Source: Paratrimastix pyriformis | Taxonomy: Eukaryota; Preaxostyla; Paratrimastigidae | Length of the DNA stretch: 64,000 bases | Direction: 5' to 3' | NCBI GenBank assembly: GCA_027972325.1 | Contig: JAPMOS010000020.1 | Span: forward strand, 304,001 to 368,000 | Shown: in pieces, positions 39,153-48,693 of the stretch | How positions within the stretch are numbered: the stretch's first letter is position 1 | Layout: the number at the start of each line of letters is the position of its first letter | Made by a program: the position numbers and the translations under genes | The notes under the pieces: generated by a model | What the model saw: only the letters and a program-made list of their open reading frames with translations | Database searches by the model: none | What the model was told of the DNA's origin: nothing

Positions 39153-41201
39153 GATCATCATCATCCAATCATCCAATCATCCAATAATCATCCAATCATC
39201 CAATCATCCAGCATCATCATCCAGCATCATCATCCAACATCAGCATCATCCAGATCAGCATTAGCATCAGCATTAGCATCCAGTCAGCTTCGGCATCGAC
39301 CACCATGAATCACCATTCCCACCACTGTCGACCCCACCCCCACCCCCACCCGCGTAGGTCTTCATCAACAGGGGGGAGCAGCTGACCAACGCCCAGCTTC
39401 TGATGCGCTATGGGTACGCCCTCGAGGGCAACCCAAATGACGAGGTCCCCCTGACCCTGAACTTCACCGCCGCCCTGGTGGGATCCGCCCCAACAATGGT
39501 CTGCCTCACCCCCCCATCATCGCATCATCATCACCCATCACCGCCGCCCTGGTGTGATGGTCTGCCTCACCCATCATCAGCATCAGCATCATCAGCATCA
39601 CCATCAGCATCACCATCAGCATCACCATCATCATCACCATCATCATCACCATCAGCATCACCATCAGCATCTCCATCAGCATCACCATCAGCATCACACC
39701 ATCAGCATCACCATCAGCATCACCATCAGCATCCCAATCAACATCAACATCAACATCAACATCAACATCAACTTCAACAACAACAACATCATCATCATCA
39801 TCACCATCACCATCACCATCAGCATCAGCATCCAATCATCATCATCCAGTCATCATCATCATCCAGTCCTCATCATCACTGCCCACTCTCCATCATCACA
39901 CACGCCCATCACCGTTGACACTCCCCTCATTCATTCATTCCTTCTTTTTGAACGTGATTCTTCCTCATCAGGATCTCGTTTCCGAGTTCCGCCTGCGCAT
40001 CCTGCAGGCTGCCGGCCTCTGCACGTCCGTGGGGGGCGGGCGCAGTCCGTGTGATGGGGTATGTGGGGTTTTTTCTGTGTTGGACACGGCATCTTTGTTC
40101 AAACACACTCAGGGGTGGAGGGGATGTTTATGGGGAAAAACAGGGACAAAACGAGGGGTGGAATCAGAGGGTTTGTTTTTTTTTTTTTCACGACTCCACC
40201 ACGAACACACCCACCATCCACCGTTGCAGACCCGATGGCGTGGGCGTTTTCGGGGTTCGAGCGGGGATTCTGCCCTACCGGCTGCTGGTCGCTCTGCGGA
40301 TCACGCTGCTCGGGGCCTCTCAGCTCGACCAGTCCGTTCCCCGTTTGTCTTTGTGGTGATGATGTTGCTAAATCCAGTCTCACCACTGACCCACCCCTCA
40401 CTCCGGGACCCGGTTGCGCGATGGTTTGAGGTTGCCCCGGGTGTGGGCCAGCTGGAATTCACGCGGTTTGCCGATCGGATCAAGGCCGGTTGGGTGATGG
40501 TCGACCGACGAACCGCACCGTCCATACCGTGCGTTGTTGTTGAAGTGGGCAAGTTCACCTGTCTTTAGGGACCTCTCTTCCGTCCAAAATTTCTATCGGT
40601 CCTATAGTCTAATGGTTAGGACATTGGACTCTGAATCCAAGAATCCTGGTTCGAGTCCAGGTAGGACCAACATATTTTTTCTCATCATTTTTACTGCAGG
40701 GCTGCTGGTGTGCTCAACGGGACGATGGTCTCGCTGGAGAACGAGCTGGCGGTGCTGCAGCTGCTGACAAACCTGCTTCGGAGCACCATCGAGGCCGCCC
40801 CCACAGCAGCCGGCTACCCCTACGAGGTCTCATTGCCCCATTGTCCATCTTGTCGGCATCGCTGCGCATTCTTCGTCTTCATCCCCCCGGCATGCCCCAC
40901 CCCATCATCAAGTCGAAATGGCGATACCAACACAAGCAATCTCTGCTCAAGTCAAAGCGCTCCAAGCAGATCTTCAAGCGCGTTCCGCTGCTGCGACGGT
41001 GGTGGAACCAGTGAACGTGCCACCCCCTCCCACGCTTGCCGTTGTTGATCCGGCCGGCGTTCCCAATCCACCCGTTGAACTCATCCAACCATCGGCATCA
41101 CCCAGTCACCATCAGCATCAAATCCAATCATCATCATCATCATCATCATCATCAGCATCATCAACATCATCATCATCATCATCATCATCCAACATCATCA
41201 T

Positions 41202-41232
<31 letters not shown>

Positions 41233-41769
41233 AGCAGTCCACTGCTTGATCCTGTCCTCCCCACCCCCCAGGCGGACATGTTGCGGCCAGATCCCCCCCC
41301 CACCCCCCCCCCCCCCCCCACCCCCCACCCCACCCACCCACCCACCCTGGGCGTGCCGCGGCCATCATCCAATCATCATCATCCACTCATCACATTCATC
41401 CACGATCGTCATCCCCCAATCATCATCATCATCCATCATCCATCACCCGATCATCATCATCATCATTTCCTCCCCATCCCCAGGCGGACATGGCCTCCTC
41501 TCGCGGCCAGGTGGCTCCGCCCCTGGGCACGTGCCGCGGCTATCACCCGGGTGCAGGAACACGACATCCTCACGGGGGCCATCCGACTCGCGGCCGCCCG
41601 ATGGGCCTCATTTTGGAGAGCACAGTCTCTCACCCCCAGGGGGAGGGAGCCGCTAAATCCGAAAATGTGGGGCAGCAGGAGGCCGGGCCCAAGGAGGATC
41701 CGCATGAAAACCTGTAAAGAATATTATTGGGCGGTTCGCCGATTTTGGAACACGGATGAAACCCTGTAA
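37447..41769 (+). CDS. SET-domain protein of the SETD3/SETD6/Rubisco-LSMT type, with signal peptide-like N terminus
   Basis: Exon 1 (37447-37749) encodes MPRGEG then VWVCLCAVGVLI, which looks like a signal peptide, then FLDWLKNERIDYPQ and TDLKEGDVLFSVPLKSLL, the N-SET region. Later exons give TNALALSLLLDAAN (37779 on), GKWLTPERWLWALTTVSAHR (about 38166-38227), VVATGTPFPKGAQ (to 38892), and VFINRGEQLTNAQLLMRYGY with DEVPLTLNF (from 39358), the SET C-terminal core. LSMT substrate-binding parts follow: LPYRLLVALRITLLGASQL (about 40268-40330), and NGTMVSLENELAVLQLL (exon from 40700). The last exon is uncertain: a frame with RAAAITRVQEHDILTGAIRL (41540-41610, stop 41767-41769) looks LSMT-like, but an alternative end is at 41014. 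Substrates in this family include actin, ribosomal proteins and other Lys/His targets. A secreted SET protein would be odd. Confidence 0.75.
38580..38680 (+). repeat. Degenerate GAT/GTT repeat in a SET-gene intron
   Basis: Imperfect GATGATGTT and GGTGATGAT units. Confidence 0.7.
39022..39290 (+). repeat. CAT microsatellite in a SET-gene intron
   Basis: About 30 CAT units, then CCAATCAT and CAGCAT variants. Confidence 0.95.
39505..39890 (+). repeat. CAT/CACCATCAG microsatellite in a SET-gene intron
   Basis: Alternating CACCATCAGCAT, CATCAACAT and CAT units. The block begins within 10 bases of the donor that follows GGGATCCGCCCCAACAATG. Confidence 0.9.
40078..40112 (+). repeat. Copy of the GACACGG..TTTGTTCAAACACACTCAG intronic motif
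   Basis: TTGGACACGGCA then CTTTGTTCAAACACACTCAG. The second half matches 53960-53979 almost exactly, and GG-rich then ATGGGGAAAAA sequence follows in both. Confidence 0.65.
40598..40668 (+). tRNA. tRNA-Gln (anticodon CTG) nested in an intron
   Basis: 71 bases fold as a cloverleaf: acceptor stem GGTCCTA/TAGGACC, D arm with AATGGTTA, anticodon stem TTGGA/TCCAA around CTCTGAA (anticodon CTG at 40631-40633), T arm CCTGG-TTCGAGT-CCAGG (B box). No intron. It lies in the same orientation within the intron 40520-40699 of the SET gene. Confidence 0.97.
40675..40680 (+). terminator. Pol III terminator of the tRNA gene
   Basis: TTTTTT begins 7 bases after the last tRNA base. Confidence 0.85.
41110..41470 (+). 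repeat. CAT microsatellites with an echo of the following exon start
   Basis: CAT blocks at 41118-41220 and 41363-41466 flank a degenerate copy of the exon that begins at 41483. CAGGCGGACATG at 41270 and GGGCGTGCCGCGGCCATCA at 41348 parallel CAGGCGGACATGG at 41481 and GGGCACGTGCCGCGGCTATC at 41523. A C run separates them. Confidence 0.75.
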
Positions 41770-42222
41770 GGAATGCTTTTGGCCGGAGAAGGGAAACACA
41801 ATGTTGAAGAGAGAGAACATGGGGGGGGGGGGGGGGGGGGGATGATGATGATGATGATGGTGATGAGGGGGGCGGCTGGACGCACGGGGAGGCGGAGCCG
41901 GGATTCTCATCAGTTGTGCCTCTGGCGGGCAGTTGGAGGGACGAGGCCTGCGTCTCCGTGTCGAGGTCCCTCCCCCTTCTGAGGGGAGACCGCTCGGGGG
42001 CCGGCAGGCAGTTGGAGGGGAATCTTCTCGGACACCCGAAGGGATTTGGGGTTCGAGAAAGCCATCCCATAATTTCTCATCGCAAGATCCGGCGTAACTC
42101 CGGTGCGTATGTAACGTACTTGAGTGCGCATGCGTTGTATGTGTGTGCGATACTATTCCATCAGAAGAAAGACAAACTGATAGAAGGAATCCATTCACCA
42201 GCCAAAACTGTGTGCGTGTGTG

Positions 42223-42260
<38 letters not shown>

Positions 42261-42613
42261 GGGGGCCGTGAAAGCAGTATCTCGTTACAAAACGCGACCG
42301 CTGCCTGAAAATGGCAACCTCACGGCCGCGGTGGGTCAGGAAGACGAGGGGTCAGGAAGACGAGGGGTCGGGGCTGCCCGCGGGTTGTTCGTCTGGGCGG
42401 GGCGCTGCCCAACCCGCGCTGGACGGCCGCCTTGGGGCGGGCTCGGTGCCCCGGCTGGGCCGGGGATGCTCTGAGACGCAGGAATGTTGGCATGATTTTG
42501 GAAAATGATCCCCCCCCCCGAGCGGTCACGCTGAAGGAACTCCCCCAGAAGGAGGAGGCCTGTTATTGAGAGAGAGAATACAACTAAAACCGAAAGAAAA
42601 AAACGAGCGAAGT
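41770..42613. other. Intergenic stretch between convergent genes
   Basis: It holds a G run (41821-41840), short GATGATG repeats, a near-duplicated CGGGCCGGCAGGCAGTTGG / TCTGGCGGGCAGTTGGAGGG pair (41925-42020) and a GT microsatellite (about 42208-42259). No gene can be supported. Confidence 0.5.
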
Positions 42614-44955
42614 TTACATGGGAACGCTGCCGGCAATCTCGCCCTCGATGCCGCACTCGTTCTTGCCCCGCAGAATCCGGAAGAAGCCTGCAGTGCGACA
42701 CAGAAAAATGGGGCGGCGAATGAGGATTGTGCCCGAAATCAGGATCATTAACATCATCTAACCACTCGTCATCATCACACCATCCAAATCACCACAAGAA
42801 ACCCACATCGATCAACGGACCCGCCCTCACCCCGATTGTGGTTCCCTCTTCATCATCCTCAGTCATATCATCATCCATCATCCAGTCATCATCAACAAAG
42901 ACGGACCGCCCTCACCCCCAGTCGTTGTTCCAGCTGTTCATCCACATCATCCAGTCATCATCATCAAAGACGGACCGCCCTCACCCAGGCGTTGTTGCAG
43001 CCAGTCATCCAGTCTTCATCATCATCCACAAAGACAGACCGCCCTCACCCCAGTCGTTGTTCCAGCTGTTCTTCAGCAGCCAGTAGGGAGTGCCGTTGTC
43101 GACGCCATAGCCGATCAGCGAGACGGCGTGCAGGCCGAGGAAGGAGCCCTTCACGTGCTGGTACACACCGCCCTTGTAGGCCTGGTGGTGATGGTGTTGT
43201 TGTTGTTGTTGTGTGTCGTGCAGAGAGAAAGGAACGGTCAGTACAGACAGGGAGCAGACATGACAAATATCATGCCCGAATTCCGGGAGGCAGCGGTGAT
43301 GGCGATGATGATGATGGGATTGGGGGCGAGGGGAGGGAGCCAAAAATCAGACCTCAAAGTCCTCATAGACGGAGAGCGAGGCGGACAGGGGGCCGTGCTG
43401 GACCAGCTCCTGTGGAGGGTCATGCGAATCAGAGAAGAAAGGGGAAGAGAACGGATGAGGAGGTGGAGGGAGGGAGCAAGTCGCCAAGGGAAAGGAGAGG
43501 ACAAAAATATCGACTTCATCAAAAGGTATTCCAACCCCAACTGAGCGAGGGTAGGAATGGCAACGAAGTCGGGATAGATTTTTGTTCTCCCACGTCTTTT
43601 ACGGAAAGAAAGAGGGCAAATGTGAGGCTCCTTCCTTCCTTATTACCGTGGTGATTGCGCGTTTTTGGATGATGCGCTCAAAAAAAAAAAGTGGAATCAG
43701 TCTCGCCCACCCCAGGGGTGAGGGAGGCAGTGCCGAAAAAAAAAAGGAAAAAAAAGGGGGCAGACCTGCATGATGTTCTGGACGCCGGAGACGGAGTAGG
43801 CCTTGTCACCGAAGGTCTGCAGGAGAAGAGAAGGCGGGGGAGTGGAGACCGGGGAGAGGGAGACAGTGAGGTTGTGTCGACATCGGTCGGAAAACCAAGA
43901 CAGTGGGTCGGGGAGGCGTGGAGCAGACCTTGTCGCTCTTGTAGTCGATCGAAGAGTTGCTGCAGGTGCGGAGGCACTGGGGGGTCTTGTAGTCCTGGGT
44001 AGAGGAGACGAGGAAGAACGGATGTGAACGTCGCGCCAAAACAAGTCGAAAAAAGTGAAAAGGACGATGAGAACGAATGTCGGCTTCATCAAAAGGTATT
44101 CCAACCCCAACTGAGCGAGGGAAGGAATGGCAACGAAGCCATGTGATGATTTTTGATTTCCCACGTCTTTTACGGAAAGAAAGAGGGCAATGAACTCCTT
44201 CCTTCCTTATTACCGTGGTGAAATAACGTGCCAGAAAGATCTCGGTGCCAACGTGCGTGTGGGAAAACAGACCTCACCAGCGCAAGAGGGGCGGGGACCA
44301 TCGACGTGGTGCTCGCAAGGAGGAATGGTGTAGGGCTGGCAAGTCTGCGTATCGCCATACAGGCCACCAGTGACAACACCCTGGGGAACAAAAAAAAAAA
44401 CCGAAAATGAGGAGCTCATTGAATGGAAAAGCGGACCTTGCTGTGCCAATAGCTCCAGGGGTCCTTGATTTGGCCACCGTTGCAGCCCTTGTCGGAAGTG
44501 CACTCCAGGGGAGCGTGAGTGATCGAGCAGCAAGAAACGATATCCTCAGCAGAGATGATGGGGTTCATGGCACCCTTGGTGGCAATGCAAATACGATCCG
44601 TGATGGAGGCAGCGGCAGCAAAGGCCCAGCAAGAGCCACAGCCACCCTGATCGCGAAGCATCTTGGTCGAGGGGCACCGGTCGCCATACTCCTTCCGAGG
44701 ATCGAACTCATCGGGAAGAGAAATGGCCTTCATGTGATGCTTCTCAGGAAGACGCTCCGAAGCGGGGGTGGGGTGCACGCCAAGCATCCGCTGGACGTCC
44801 TTCAAGTTGAGGCCCTCAAAGTGGCCGTTCATCCCAGCTTGCCACGTGACACCGTTCATCGAGTTGATTTGCTCGACCATCTCGGGCTGGATGGCCGGGG
44901 CATACAGATCCAGTGCAAAGGCCGCAGCGCAAAACACAAGAAGAAGCGCGCGCAT
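42614..44955 (-). CDS. Cathepsin B-like cysteine protease
   Basis: Seven exons in phase (44955-44437, 44380-44273, 43994-43929, 43816-43766, 43409-43353, 43181-43040, 42687-42614) give 338 residues, the normal preproenzyme length. Domains are the signal peptide ([14 protein letters not shown]), a short propeptide ([15 protein letters not shown]), then the papain fold. Catalytic Cys lies in [12 protein letters not shown], His in [11 protein letters not shown], Asn in [23 protein letters not shown] is the occluding loop with its His pair, which gives true cathepsin B its dipeptidyl-carboxypeptidase activity. CNGG and the end [14 protein letters not shown] are standard. It should act in lysosomes or digestive vacuoles. 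All six donors begin GTC. The introns carry two direct-repeat copies and donor echoes. Confidence 0.97.
42812..43075 (-). repeat. Echoes of the end of cathepsin B exon 6 with its donor
   Basis: The real exon end and donor are at about 43031-43075. Copies inside the intron at about 42966-42995, 42896-42945 and a weaker one at 42815-42850 repeat CCGCCCTCACCC plus CAGTCGTTGTTCCAGCTG or variants (plus strand), each with the AAAGACGGAC donor side. CATCATCCAGTCATCATC spacers separate them. Confidence 0.9.
43508..43660. repeat. Intronic direct repeat, copy 1 (cathepsin B intron 4)
   Basis: About 145 bases, including CTTCATCAAAAGGTATTCC, CCCAACTGAGCGAGGG, GGAATGGCAACGAAG, CCCACGTCTTTTACGGAAAG and CTTCCTTCCTTATTACCG, shared with 44078-44222 at roughly 90% identity by eye. 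Confidence 0.9.
44078..44222. repeat. Intronic direct repeat, copy 2 (cathepsin B intron 2)
   Basis: Same orientation as copy 1. The two copies lie in different introns on either side of exons 3 and 4. Confidence 0.9.
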
Positions 44956-45201
44956 CTTGCCGGGGTTTGACGGGCAATTCCTTGCCGCCAGCCGCCGGCA
45001 AAAAACTCGTGGGATAAAATGAATAACCGAGCCTCCACGTTTCTTCAGTCAATTGAAGCACTGAAAACTTGAGTTTCCCGTCGTTGCCATGATTGTCTTC
45101 GTTCAGATATCACAGGGTCCGATCTCAACAGAGAGAAACAAAAATCACTCTGATGCAGAAACAACACGTTAAATTATGAATAAAGCATATTTGCGAAACA
45201 C
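44956..45201. other. Short intergenic region upstream of cathepsin B
   Basis: It should hold the cathepsin B promoter on the (-) strand. It is more AT-rich than the flanking genes. No defined motif was recognised. Confidence 0.4.
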
Positions 45202-46095
45202 TTATCGTGCTGATCGTCTCCGCGGTTCTGTCCGCGGCATCGTTGGCAGTGTCTGTCTGCGAGTTGAAGTCTTGGCCCCTCTCCTTTCGTCTTCACCATC
45301 GTCCCCCCGAGCCACTGGCGACTGGTGGCGGAAGTTGTACCGGGGTTGGGGAGACGGGCTATGCCGGTGGCGGCTAATCCCCCGGGTGGACCGCCGTGGG
45401 GGTGATGGAGATCCGGTTTCATCGGCTGCGCGCCGTCGGGTGCTGCGGGGCGGAGGTGGGGATGGAGACCGAGGGTGAGAGCGTCGGGTTGGGGGAGATG
45501 TAGTGGTGGTGGACGACTGGGGGTGGGCCGACCGGCGGGTGGGAGCCGCCTGCAAATCAAAAAAAAAAAAAGACGAAGACAGAATCAGCGATGTGAAACA
45601 AATCGAAGACCACCACCAACAGACCCGAGCTGGTGATGATGACTTGGCCTCCTTCTCCTCTTCAGACTCGTTTTCTTCTTCTTCCTCCTCCTCCTCACCC
45701 ACCTCCTCCGTCACCTCCTCCGTCACCTCCTCCGTCGTCCCATCCGCCTCCGCCTCCACGGCCTCCCTCCGGGTTCTCTTCCCCGCGGCGGGTCGCGCCA
45801 CCGGGGCACTAGCCACCTCCCCTATGACCACAGAGACATCATCCAGGGGTAACCTCCTCCGCACCGGGATGGTGCGCCGCTCAGGGCCCCGCATGGGCGG
45901 GGTGACAGTGTACCCGGCAGCCTCGATGCTTGGCGGGCCGCCCCGGTGCCGCAACTCGTAGGTCAGAGGTGCCAGGGGTGTGGCCGTGGCGGCTGAGAGG
46001 GTGGCCCGACGACCGGACCGGGTGCGGCCGGGCGGGGCGACGGGCTTGCCGCCGGGGCGGGGCAGGGGAGGCAGGGCCCCGGGTGCTGTCAACAT
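45202..46095 (-). CDS. Basic/acidic low-complexity protein, unrecognised
   Basis: From ATG at 46095 (MLTAPGALPPLPRPGG) to the stop at 45202. An in-frame intron probably runs from a GTCTGTTGG donor near 45628 to a TTGCAG acceptor near 45551. The protein has Arg/Pro-rich ends, a central Glu tract (EEVTEEVTEEVGEEEEEEEE) and Ser/Arg repeats (RSPSPPPPRSTRRR). This looks like a nuclear or chromatin-type disordered protein. An acceptor lies at 46086 (GTTGACAG), so it may instead be the 3' exon of the methyltransferase-like gene upstream. I could not make the phase fit. Confidence 0.4.
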   Translation of the reverse strand: MLTAPGALPPLPRPGGKPVAPPGRTRSGRRATLSAATATPLAPLTYELRHRGGPPSIEAAGYTVTPPMRGPERRTIPVRRRLPLDDVSVVIGEVASAPVARPAAGKRTRREAVEAEADGTTEEVTEEVTEEVGEEEEEEEENESEEEKEAKSSSPARVCWWWSSICFTSLILSSSFFFFDLQAAPTRRSAHPQSSTTTTSPPTRRSHPRSPSPPPPRSTRRRAADETGSPSPPRRSTRGISRHRHSPSPQPRYNFRHQSPVARGDDGEDERRGAKTSTRRQTLPTMPRTEPRRRSAR

Positions 46096-46315
46096 CGGAA
46101 TGAGAGAGTCGGGGGGTGAGGCACTTGCCGAAAAAAAACAACAACAACAAAGTGTCCTAATTCATCCCCCATTTCTGAGTGGCGTTTGATCAGACATCAG
46201 GTCCCCCCAACCCGTGTGTCATTGCGTGCCATGATTTGAAAGGAGGGCAGATGGTGTGGATCCGACCCAACAACCCAAAAAAAAACAGCAACAAAAAAAA
46301 CAGAAATCAGACGTT

Positions 46316-48426
46316 TGGTAGACATCTCCGGGGTCGATTCGGCATTGTCGATGCCGCCGGCCGGGCCGGGCTGTTGCAGGGGGGGTCGGGTCAGGTCAGG
46401 CACACCCTCGGGTCCCGTCGGCGAGGCGACCCTTGTCGGCCGGGGGGCGCCGCTACCCCCGGTTGGGGTGGTGAGGGCCGGGGCCGGGGTCGACAGGATG
46501 CCGGGGCCCTGGGGGCCGGTCGGGGTGATCACCCCGGGGGCGGTGGCGGTCGAGGTGGTTGTGGATGTGCCCCCGGGGGTGGTGTGGCCTGGGGGTGTCC
46601 GCAGAACGGCGCCCGTGGGCGCGGGACCGATGAAGGACATGGTGCTGAGAGAACGGACGGGGGAGAGGTGGGATGGGGTGGGGTCGGGGCGGGGACGGGG
46701 GCGGGGGCGGGGGGGGGAGACTCGCTGTTGAGGTTGGAGGATGGCGGCATTGACAGCCGAACCCGGGGGAAGTTGGCCCTGCCCGGATGGGGGGAGGGAA
46801 GATTGGGGAGGTGGGGTGACCGCCGGGCCCTCGGGCTGCGGTCGGTGCTGGGATGAGATCCGCAGCTCAGACCCAGGGGCGGGGGAGATACCCACCGGGC
46901 CTGACATGGGCACGGGGGAGATGGTGACATGGCCGGTGGGTGATTGGGAGCGTTGCAGGGGTTGGGGTTGGGTTTGGGGAACCATCATCATCACAGAGGA
47001 TGAGGATGAAGGGGTCGGTGCCAGCAGGGAGCTTTCCATCTGGTGCAGGGCCGCGATGGCCTGTATGGAAGGGGGAGGAGGAGACAGGCAGCACGATGTA
47101 CGGGGAGTCGGTAGAAAGACACAGGAACACCCAAACCCAGTCGGACGACACACAGCCTGACTGCACGCCAGACAGACAGACGGATCGCCAAAACAGCCAA
47201 ACAGGCATAGCCAGACAGATGCCCAACCCAGCATCGACAAACTACACCGCCAACCAGAGCCACACACCCCCCCCCCCCCCCCCCCCCCCAGTCGTGGCAA
47301 TTGACATCGTCCCTCCTCCAAAGTCACACGCCCTCAGTCCCACCCAAAGCCACAGACATCACGATTGACATCAGTCGTCCCGGCATCGATCACGGCCTCG
47401 TTCCACCCCGCCAGCCGCTGCTCTGCCCGTTCCGCGGCCTCCACGGCCCCCCGCAACCCGGCCGCTGCCGCTCCGTCCCCGGCGCGTTGCTGGAGGGCAT
47501 CCTCCTCCTCCTCCTCGGCTTCAGCCCTGTCGTTCATTCGGTCGTAGTATGCGATGGCCTGGGCGATCTCAGTGAAGTCGGGCCGGGGGCATCGGCGGAA
47601 CTTAGTGTCCGCCCAGAAGCGCGAGGGACGGCTGGGCACGTGGGGCACGGGGCCGCGCTGGCTGGAGTGGAGCAGGGACCCACCGAGGCAGTGGGGCCAG
47701 CAGGCCGGCACAAGGCGACAGTAGATACAGTAGGGGGCACGGAAACGGCGGATCAAATCTTGTTCTTCCTGCTCAAGGAGGGAGGGAGTGTTGATAAGTT
47801 GCGACTTTCTTTCGTAAGGGCGGACAGACCAGACGCATTAAGATGCCAAACGCCGGAGCGACAATCAGCACCGCCATGCCCATCATGATCGTTGAGTTGC
47901 CCAGGGTGGCTATCCCCACCAGAACCAGCCACAGTCCGAAAAATTGCGGGTGTCGGCATTGGGCATAGATCCCCGAGCAAATCAGGGGAGTCGTCCGTCG
48001 GGCGGAGAGAGTCTCAACCCCGGCCTCCAGCACCCCCAGGCCGAGCAGGGTGATGCCGAAGAAAACCATGAAAAGGCCCGCGATAAACTGAATTTGCGGA
48101 AGGGCGAGCCATTTTGCCACGGGAAAGTTGAGGGCCGGGAGCAATGTTGAGAGGGACGCCCACCATGAAGGGCTGGGCTCGAAGAGGAGCATCAGGAGAT
48201 AGGACGGGACCAGAAAACAGAGGTAATAGAGGGCTCGGATTCGATACTTGTGAGAGCGATCCAATGTGAACTCGATCGGATTGTCCGTCTGGATGGCAGT
48301 TGTAAAGGGCGTTGTCGAGATCGTGTAGGCCCGAATGAAGAGAACAAAGAAAAACACCGTGAAAAAGGTGTTGTACATTAACAGAGGGAGGCGAGAGAGT
48401 TCGCGAAATCTGATCAAGGCATCCAT
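46316..48426 (-). CDS. Isoprenylcysteine carboxyl methyltransferase-like membrane protein with a long tail
   Basis: Exons 48426-47830 and 47768-47370 join in phase, and a third frame (47060 to about 46320) follows in phase. Residues 1-199 hold about five hydrophobic segments (LPLLMYNTFFTVFFFVLFI, FIAGLFMVFFGITLLGLGVL) and the ICMT/phospholipid-methyltransferase signature SGIYAQCRHPQFFGLWLVL. Exon 2 completes it: EEQDLIRRFRAPYCIYCRLV is the usual EE-x-x-L-x-x-x-F-x-x-x-Y tail that binds S-adenosylmethionine. It would methylate a small or prenylated substrate at an endomembrane. After this comes an Ala/Glu coiled coil (AVEAAERAEQRLAG) and a Pro/Ser/Thr-rich region. The tail is unusual for the family and may be a fusion or a wrong join. 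Confidence 0.6.
47268..47289 (+). repeat. C homopolymer
   Basis: About 21 C residues in the intron between exons 2 and 3 of the methyltransferase-like gene (a G run on the transcribed strand). Confidence 0.85.
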
Positions 48427-48693
48427 CACGAGGGCGCCTTGTGGAATTTGAACTGTGTTTCAAACTTCGCGAAGAGCCTGCTATGACGGGGATTTCCCTG
48501 CAATCTTTGATTTGACTTTTTCGATGTCGCGGTACCTTCACGCCAAGAAGCCCGACCCAACTGATGTGCTGGCCTCCGACCTTTCCGATGATCTCCGGTT
48601 TGTCTAAATTGCTTTACAGATTTTTTTATTCGCCCATGGTGCGTTCAGCAACCAAATCAGGAGCATCTCGGTCTTTCCCCCCCTCTCTCCACA
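48427..48693. other. Divergent intergenic region
   Basis: Between the (-) methyltransferase-like gene and the next (+) gene. A short ATG frame at 48523 (MSRYLHAKKPDP) could be a 5' exon, but I could not join it in frame. Confidence 0.35.

Noticed and set aside
40918-41100. Ala/Pro-rich frame starting MAIPTQAISAQVKALQ
   Set aside because: It overlaps a frame that fits the SET-gene splice phase and has no motif. I could not decide between them, so it is not listed as a gene.
48523-48607. MSRYLHAKKPDP frame as first exon of the next gene
   Set aside because: Its donor phase does not match the frame that continues through 48694-48966.
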